NCBI GenBank assembly: GCA_963838155.1
Contig: CAWIQE010000035.1
Coordinates: 51,898-115,897, forward strand
Direction of reading: 5' to 3'
Source of the DNA: Pararhizobium_B sp963838155
GTDB lineage: Bacteria; Pseudomonadota; Alphaproteobacteria; Rhizobiales; Rhizobiaceae
DNA: 64,000 bases
Shown: positions 59,712 to 64,000 of the stretch, one piece after another
Numbering within the stretch: the stretch's first letter is position 1
Layout of the letters: each line of letters starts with the position of its first letter
Position numbers and translations under genes: made by a program
The notes under the pieces: generated by a model
Database searches by the model: none
What the model was told of the DNA's origin: nothing
The model's input: only the letters and a program-made list of their open reading frames with translations

Positions 59712-60641
59712 ATGAAATCGCAAAGACATCGGATGCCGGAATTGCGCCGCGACATCGCCGCTCGGCATGGCCCGGTCGCACGATGCGCCGCGACGCTGGC
59801 GGTCTGCCTGCTGACGGCCGCCACGCTCGCCGCCGGGTCGTCCTACGCCCAGGCCGCGGGAAAGAAGCCCTTCGGCGACTGCGTCGTCGCGAAGAATCCG
59901 CCCATTCACAAATTGCAGCCCGTTCATCCGGGCGCGCTCACGGTCGCGGCCTCCTTCCCCTATCCCGAGGGCTACAGGGGCAACACGCTCGACACGATCG
60001 ACGGCGGCTACATGTACTGCCTCGACGCAGCCATCGCCAACCGGGCCGGCCTGGACAAGATAAACCTCGTCAACGCGACCTTCGAATCGCTCGTGACGGC
60101 GAAGACCTCGGACTTCGACATCGCGGTCTGGGACATCATAGATACGGCGAAGCGCCGCAAGGTCGTCGACTTCGCCGCCCCTTACGGCTTCTACGAGACG
60201 GGTGTCCTCGCCAAGGCGGGATCGAAGATCGACAAGCACAGCATCAAGAAGGCCACCGTCGGCGTCCTCGCAGGTTCGACGACGCTCCATTTCGTGCAGG
60301 AGAAGCTCAAGCCGAAGACGGTTCGGGCTTTCGCCAACGACCAGGACATGTTCAATTCCCTGCTGTCCGGCGGAATCGATGTCGCGATGAACGACATCCC
60401 GATCGTCATGCCGGCGGCCAAGAAGTCGAAGGGGAGACTGACGGTGATCGCTCGCTACCCGGAATCGGCCGGCGCCGTGGCCCCGCTGCTTCCCAAAGGC
60501 TCCCCGAACGTCGAGCCGGTCAGCCAGATCATCAAGGACATGAAGAAGGACGGCTCGCTCCACGCGATCATGGCCAAGTGGCTCTATCCGCTGCTCGGCG
60601 GCGACCCGAACAAGGTTCCCGTGTGGAAGTCGTCTGAATGA
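59712..60641 (+). CDS. ABC transporter binding protein, polar amino acid/amine type
   Basis: Periplasmic protein of 309 residues (SBP_bac_3). Signal peptide with an extended basic n-region and hydrophobic core at about residues 26-48 (ATLAVCLLTAATLAAG, then AQA-A). The mature part shows DTIDGGYMYCLDAAIANRAG, FDIAVWDIIDTAKRRKVVDFAAPY and GVLAGSTTLHFVQE, the usual ligand-pocket segments, but the Arg-Asp pair that grips alpha-amino acids is not evident, so an amine without alpha-carboxylate is possible. GAAAGG precedes the ATG. ATGA overlap with the permease. Confidence 0.85.
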   Translation: MKSQRHRMPELRRDIAARHGPVARCAATLAVCLLTAATLAAGSSYAQAAGKKPFGDCVVAKNPPIHKLQPVHPGALTVAASFPYPEGYRGNTLDTIDGGYMYCLDAAIANRAGLDKINLVNATFESLVTAKTSDFDIAVWDIIDTAKRRKVVDFAAPYGFYETGVLAKAGSKIDKHSIKKATVGVLAGSTTLHFVQEKLKPKTVRAFANDQDMFNSLLSGGIDVAMNDIPIVMPAAKKSKGRLTVIARYPESAGAVAPLLPKGSPNVEPVSQIIKDMKKDGSLHAIMAKWLYPLLGGDPNKVPVWKSSE

Positions 60642-61723
60642 GTCTTCGCTCGTTTCCGAGCACCGACAGGGGCGCCGACGGCGATTTCGCATCGCCGGCG
60701 GCGCCCCTTCCCACGTCGGGATTTCTCAAGGCCGCCTGCACGACCGCCCTGTTCGCGATGGTCTTGCTCTACCTGTTCGTCGACGTGCTCGGCCACGGGC
60801 TGGGGCCGACCGGCGTCGCGTTTCTGGCCGCGCTCGGCGTCGTCCTGCTCCTTCCGCTCTGGGCCGCCTATCTGGGCCGGCGCCGGAGCCGCATCGCTTG
60901 GGCCGGCAACGCCCATGTCGAGGCCCGCGTCCTTGCGGCCAGGTCCCGGCGCATGTCGATCTCCTCGCTCGGCCTGAGCGTCTTCGTCGCCATCGCGTCG
61001 CTGATAGGGCTCCTGATCTTCCTGAACGACGGAGCGGTGCAGAAGACGTTCTTCGACCTCGGGTTCATGGCGGAGAGCACGGGCGACGTTCTCAGAGCGC
61101 TTTCGGTCAATATCGAGATCGCGGTATCCGCGCAGATCATCGCGATGATATTCGGCCTGCTCCTCGCCGTCGGCCGGCTTCTCCCGGCCCGGGGATTCTG
61201 GCCGATCCGCTTCCTGGCCATCGCCTATATCGACGCGTTTCGCGGAATCCCCGCCGTCGTGCTGATCTACCTCGTCTGCTTCGGCGTTCCGCTGACCGGC
61301 GTTCCCATCCTGAGCGGCGGATCCGTCACGCTCTACGCGATCGTCGCCCTGTCGATGACCTACAGCGCCTACAACGCCGAACTCTATCGCGCCGGCATCG
61401 AGGCGATCGGATCCGAGCAGCGCATCTCGGCGGAGTCCCTCGGGCTGACGCAGGCCGACGTGTTGCGGTTCGTGATCTTTCCCCAGATGATCCAGAACAT
61501 CATGCCGCCCATGCTCAATCTCTTCATCGCCCTCCAGAAGGACACGGCACTGGTCATCGTCGTCGGCATCATCGACGCCTTCAGCCAGGCCAAGATCTAT
61601 TCGGCGACCAACTTCAACCTCTCCTCCGTCACGATGGTCTGCATCATCTTCCTCCTGTTGACGTTTCCCCAGACGCGTCTGCTCGACTATCTGATGGAGC
61701 GGACCCGCAGGAACAGGGTTTAG
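60638..61723 (+). CDS. ABC transporter permease, polar amino acid type
   Basis: Inner-membrane permease of 361 residues (HisM/GlnP-like). The C-terminal ~220 residues are the transport domain with the EAA-type loop around RISAESLGLTQADVLRFVIFPQ. The N-terminal ~135 residues add two or three helices and a basic loop (YLGRRRSRIAWAGNAHVEARVLAARSRR), making the protein longer than simple HisM proteins; it may act as a homodimer since only one permease gene is present. Overlaps the binding-protein gene (ATGA). Confidence 0.9.
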   Translation: MSLRSFPSTDRGADGDFASPAAPLPTSGFLKAACTTALFAMVLLYLFVDVLGHGLGPTGVAFLAALGVVLLLPLWAAYLGRRRSRIAWAGNAHVEARVLAARSRRMSISSLGLSVFVAIASLIGLLIFLNDGAVQKTFFDLGFMAESTGDVLRALSVNIEIAVSAQIIAMIFGLLLAVGRLLPARGFWPIRFLAIAYIDAFRGIPAVVLIYLVCFGVPLTGVPILSGGSVTLYAIVALSMTYSAYNAELYRAGIEAIGSEQRISAESLGLTQADVLRFVIFPQMIQNIMPPMLNLFIALQKDTALVIVVGIIDAFSQAKIYSATNFNLSSVTMVCIIFLLLTFPQTRLLDYLMERTRRNRV

Positions 61724-61732
61724 GACGCGCGC

Positions 61733-62482
61733 ATGCAGGCGGAATGCATCAGGCTCAATTCGGTGCTCAAGCGCTACGGCGCCACCACGGTGCTCGATCA
61801 CGTCGACATGACGGTGATGCGCCACGACGTCGTGACGCTGATCGGCGCTTCCGGATCGGGCAAGTCCACCCTGCTGCGCTGCATCAACGGCCTGGAAGCG
61901 ATCCAGGGCGGCGAGATCCTCTTTCGCGGCGACGTCGTTTCGGGCGAAGGCATCGATCTGGTCGCCCTGCGCCGCCGGATCGGCATCGTCTTCCAGAGTT
62001 ACAATCTCTTCCCGCATATGACCGTCCTGCAGAACTGCGTCCTGACCCCCATGCGATCGGGCAAGGCGAGCAAGGCCGAGGCCCGCGAGGAGGCGCACGC
62101 CATGCTGGCGCGTGTCGGGCTGAAGGACAGGGCCCACGCCTATCCGGGGCAGCTCTCCGGCGGCCAGCAGCAGCGGGTCGCCATCGCCAGGGCCATGCTG
62201 ATGCGTCCCGAGGTGCTGCTGCTCGACGAGATCACGTCCGCCCTCGACCCGGAACTCATGCTCGAGGTCCTCGACCTCGTGCGCGAACTGGCGGGCGGGG
62301 GGATGACGATGCTCATGACCACGCACGAAATGGCCTTCGCCCAGGAAGTCTCCTCGAGGGTCTGCTTCCTGCACCGGGGATCGATCCTGGAGCAGGGGCC
62401 GCCGTCCAAGATCTTCTCGTCGCCTTCGACGCCGGAACTGAAATCCTTCCTGGGGCGCCTTCACGAGGTCGGGCGGACCTGA
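61733..62482 (+). CDS. ABC transporter ATPase, polar amino acid type
   Basis: Cytoplasmic ATPase of 249 residues (HisP/GlnQ group). Walker A GASGSGKST, Q-loop FQSYNLFPHMTV, signature LSGGQQQRV, Walker B VLLLDEITSALDPE (Ile replaces the usual Pro after Glu) and H-loop MTTHEMAFA are present. It ends the three-gene importer operon and lies 9 bases after the permease stop. Confidence 0.93.
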   Translation: MQAECIRLNSVLKRYGATTVLDHVDMTVMRHDVVTLIGASGSGKSTLLRCINGLEAIQGGEILFRGDVVSGEGIDLVALRRRIGIVFQSYNLFPHMTVLQNCVLTPMRSGKASKAEAREEAHAMLARVGLKDRAHAYPGQLSGGQQQRVAIARAMLMRPEVLLLDEITSALDPELMLEVLDLVRELAGGGMTMLMTTHEMAFAQEVSSRVCFLHRGSILEQGPPSKIFSSPSTPELKSFLGRLHEVGRT

Positions 62483-62534
62483 CACGCGGACAGATGCTCG
62501 CCGACGGCCCGCGGCAGCGATGGTCGGCCGGCCG

Positions 62535-63803
62535 TCAGGTTTGCCGGGCCGTCGGGCCGAGCGTCGCGATCGCCGCATTCCTCCGCCCGACGGCTCTCGC
62601 GGCGTAGGCGAGCCCGAACGATGCGGCGACGCACCAGACCGCCATCCAGACGAGCTGCGTCGGCAGCGAGACGCCCCAATCTATCAGCACGCCCGTGATC
62701 CCCGGACCCAACGCCGACGACAGCACCATCCCCGAGACCGTGATCGCCCGGATCCCGCCCAGGTTCGCGAGCCCGTACACCTCCGGCCAAAACGCCCCGA
62801 GGAGCGTCATGGTGAAGCCGTTGCTGACACCGAGGAGGAGCATGAACAGATAGACGCCCCACAAGGGCGTGATCAGCGCCACCGCCATCGCGGCGACGGC
62901 GAGCGGCATCAGGAAGAACGGCAGGAGCTTCAGCGACCCGTAGCGGTCGATCATGGCGCCGCAGACGAAGCCGAAGACGACCGTCGATACGGACATGACC
63001 GGGAAGGCGACGGCGAACGCCATCGGATCGTAGCCCCTGTGCAGGATGAGATAGCCCTCCTGGAAGAAGATCGACGTGCCGATGAAGGCCGGCGCCAGCG
63101 TGCCGGCGAGGATCAGGTAGAGGACCGGGTCGCGCAGAACCTCGCCGCGCGTCCAGTCGCGCACGGTGGCTTCACGGCTCGATCCGGCCTCCTTGGCCTG
63201 CGGTATGCGCTCGACCCGGATCAGCGCGACGATCAGCGGAAGGCCGACGAGGAGGAGCGAGACCGCCGAGGCGACCCAGGCCGTCCGCCAGCCTCCGGTC
63301 GCCCGTTCGACGAGCACGACGAGGGCCGGAAGGATCGCCGATCCGGCCTGTTGGCCGGGCACGATCAGCGACATCGCGCGGCCGCGATTGGCGACGAACC
63401 AGCGGCCGATCTCCGTGAAGGCGGTCTCCGTCATCATGCCCTGGCCGAACAGGCGCAGGAGATAGATCGCGACGGTCAGCACCAGCACGTTCGGGGCGAC
63501 CGCTATGAGCAGGCAGGCGCCGGCGAGCGCCGGCATCGAAAAGAGCACGACCTTCCAGCCCGGCATCAGGTCGAGCGTGCGGCCGAGCCAGGGCAGCGTG
63601 GTCGCGCTCGCCAGCGTCGCCACCATGTACACGCCGCCGAACGCGCCGCCCGACAGCCCGAAGGTCGCCCTGAGGTCGTTGCCGAACAGACCGATGAAAA
63701 AGGTCTGGCCGAACGAGGAGAACATCGTGAGCAGGAAGCCGCCGGCGAGCCAGCGGGCATTGTCGCGGAGAAAGCGCCCGTTCGAGCGCACGAAATCAAG
63801 CAT
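62535..63803 (-). CDS. MFS transporter
   Basis: Membrane transporter of 422 residues with about 12 helices. The loop after helix 2 (LPWLGRTLDLMPGWK) is a variant of MFS motif A, and the central cytosolic loop holds RVERIPQAKEAGSSREATVRDW. It resembles the monocarboxylate/OFA-like group loosely; substrate unknown. The ATG at 63803 begins the protein; the gene converges with the ABC ATPase gene. It could export or import an organic acid linked to the amine cluster, but that is a guess. Confidence 0.88.
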   Translation of the reverse strand: MLDFVRSNGRFLRDNARWLAGGFLLTMFSSFGQTFFIGLFGNDLRATFGLSGGAFGGVYMVATLASATTLPWLGRTLDLMPGWKVVLFSMPALAGACLLIAVAPNVLVLTVAIYLLRLFGQGMMTETAFTEIGRWFVANRGRAMSLIVPGQQAGSAILPALVVLVERATGGWRTAWVASAVSLLLVGLPLIVALIRVERIPQAKEAGSSREATVRDWTRGEVLRDPVLYLILAGTLAPAFIGTSIFFQEGYLILHRGYDPMAFAVAFPVMSVSTVVFGFVCGAMIDRYGSLKLLPFFLMPLAVAAMAVALITPLWGVYLFMLLLGVSNGFTMTLLGAFWPEVYGLANLGGIRAITVSGMVLSSALGPGITGVLIDWGVSLPTQLVWMAVWCVAASFGLAYAARAVGRRNAAIATLGPTARQT

Positions 63804-63907
63804 GAAACTCTGCGATGGATGGCGTGAAACGGAGAAAGGTCCCGGCGCGGGACGACCGGCGGGACCTTACTCCGGGGGCGCGGATATGTCGATGGTGCCG
63901 CCGGCGT

Positions 63908-64000
63908 TCACCTGAGGACCAGGATCACCCCGGACACGAACGCGAAGGCGAGCACGATGGACATGAGGATGCGCGCGTCGATGCGGCCGTGGGCAGCCCG
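63908..64000 (-). CDS. C-terminal end of a membrane protein cut by the right edge
   Basis: The last 30 codons before TGA read HGRIDARILMSIVLAFAFVSGVILVLR on the minus strand, one hydrophobic helix with a basic end. The rest lies outside the window, so no family can be named. It would be transcribed toward the MFS gene. Confidence 0.5.
   Translation of the reverse strand, partial: RAAHGRIDARILMSIVLAFAFVSGVILVLR

Overview
The window looks like chromosome from a high-GC alphaproteobacterium, most likely a member of the Hyphomicrobiales (Rhizobiales). I infer this from the GC-rich codon use, the many ABC/TRAP uptake operons, a DUF6074-type small protein, and short palindromic intergenic repeats resembling the mosaic elements of rhizobia. 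No rRNA, tRNA, transposase or CRISPR array was seen. Most long antisense open frames are by-products of high GC and are left out.

Layout. 1-4473: ribose-type ABC transporter (permease cut by the left edge, ATPase with an unusual C-terminal extension, binding protein) and its GntR regulator. 4703-9609: OsmC protein, DUF6074 protein, FTR1 iron permease with a cupredoxin, UppS, a small winged-helix regulator with a membrane protein, and UppP. 9618-17665: ribokinase, FucU-like mutarotase, MalK/UgpC-type ATPase, and a divergent operon of Tat-exported binding protein, two permeases and an aldo/keto reductase. 17679-38298: a purine salvage and degradation supercluster (AzgA-type permease, XdhA/B/C, LysR regulator, guanine deaminase, PuuE, AllA, a UraD-UglY fusion, UraH, PuuD). 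A complete beta-hydroxyaspartate cycle locus (bhcR, bhcABCD) sits inside it. An AT-rich orphan membrane gene and the 3' stump of a xanthine/uracil-type permease interrupt this block. 38469-39286: a Fic toxin/VbhA-like antitoxin pair. 39303-41984: nitrate/taurine-type ABC transporter. 42348-49406: ribose-type ABC transporter with class II aldolase, MtnA and MtnK, a probable DHAP-shunt locus for 5-methylthioribose. 49861-54421: TRAP transporter and amidase. 54423-55642: small membrane protein and HAD phosphatase. 55733-62482: two XRE-cupin regulators, a GSA-aminomutase-like aminotransferase, an acetylpolyamine amidohydrolase-like enzyme and a polar-amino-acid-type ABC transporter. 62535-64000: MFS transporter and a cut-off gene end.

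How it works together. Guanine and xanthine are imported, deaminated and oxidised to urate. Urate is opened by PuuD, UraH and UraD to allantoin, and PuuE, an unseen allantoate hydrolase, UglY and AllA carry it to glyoxylate. The adjacent BHAC enzymes can turn two glyoxylate into iminosuccinate and then aspartate/oxaloacetate without CO2 loss. The arrangement suggests a purine-to-C4 assimilation route, the most interesting system in this window. The mtnK-mtnA-aldolase block likewise pairs import of a ribose derivative with its cleavage to DHAP. The last cluster probably serves an (acetylated) amine. These pathway statements are inferences from protein families and gene order.
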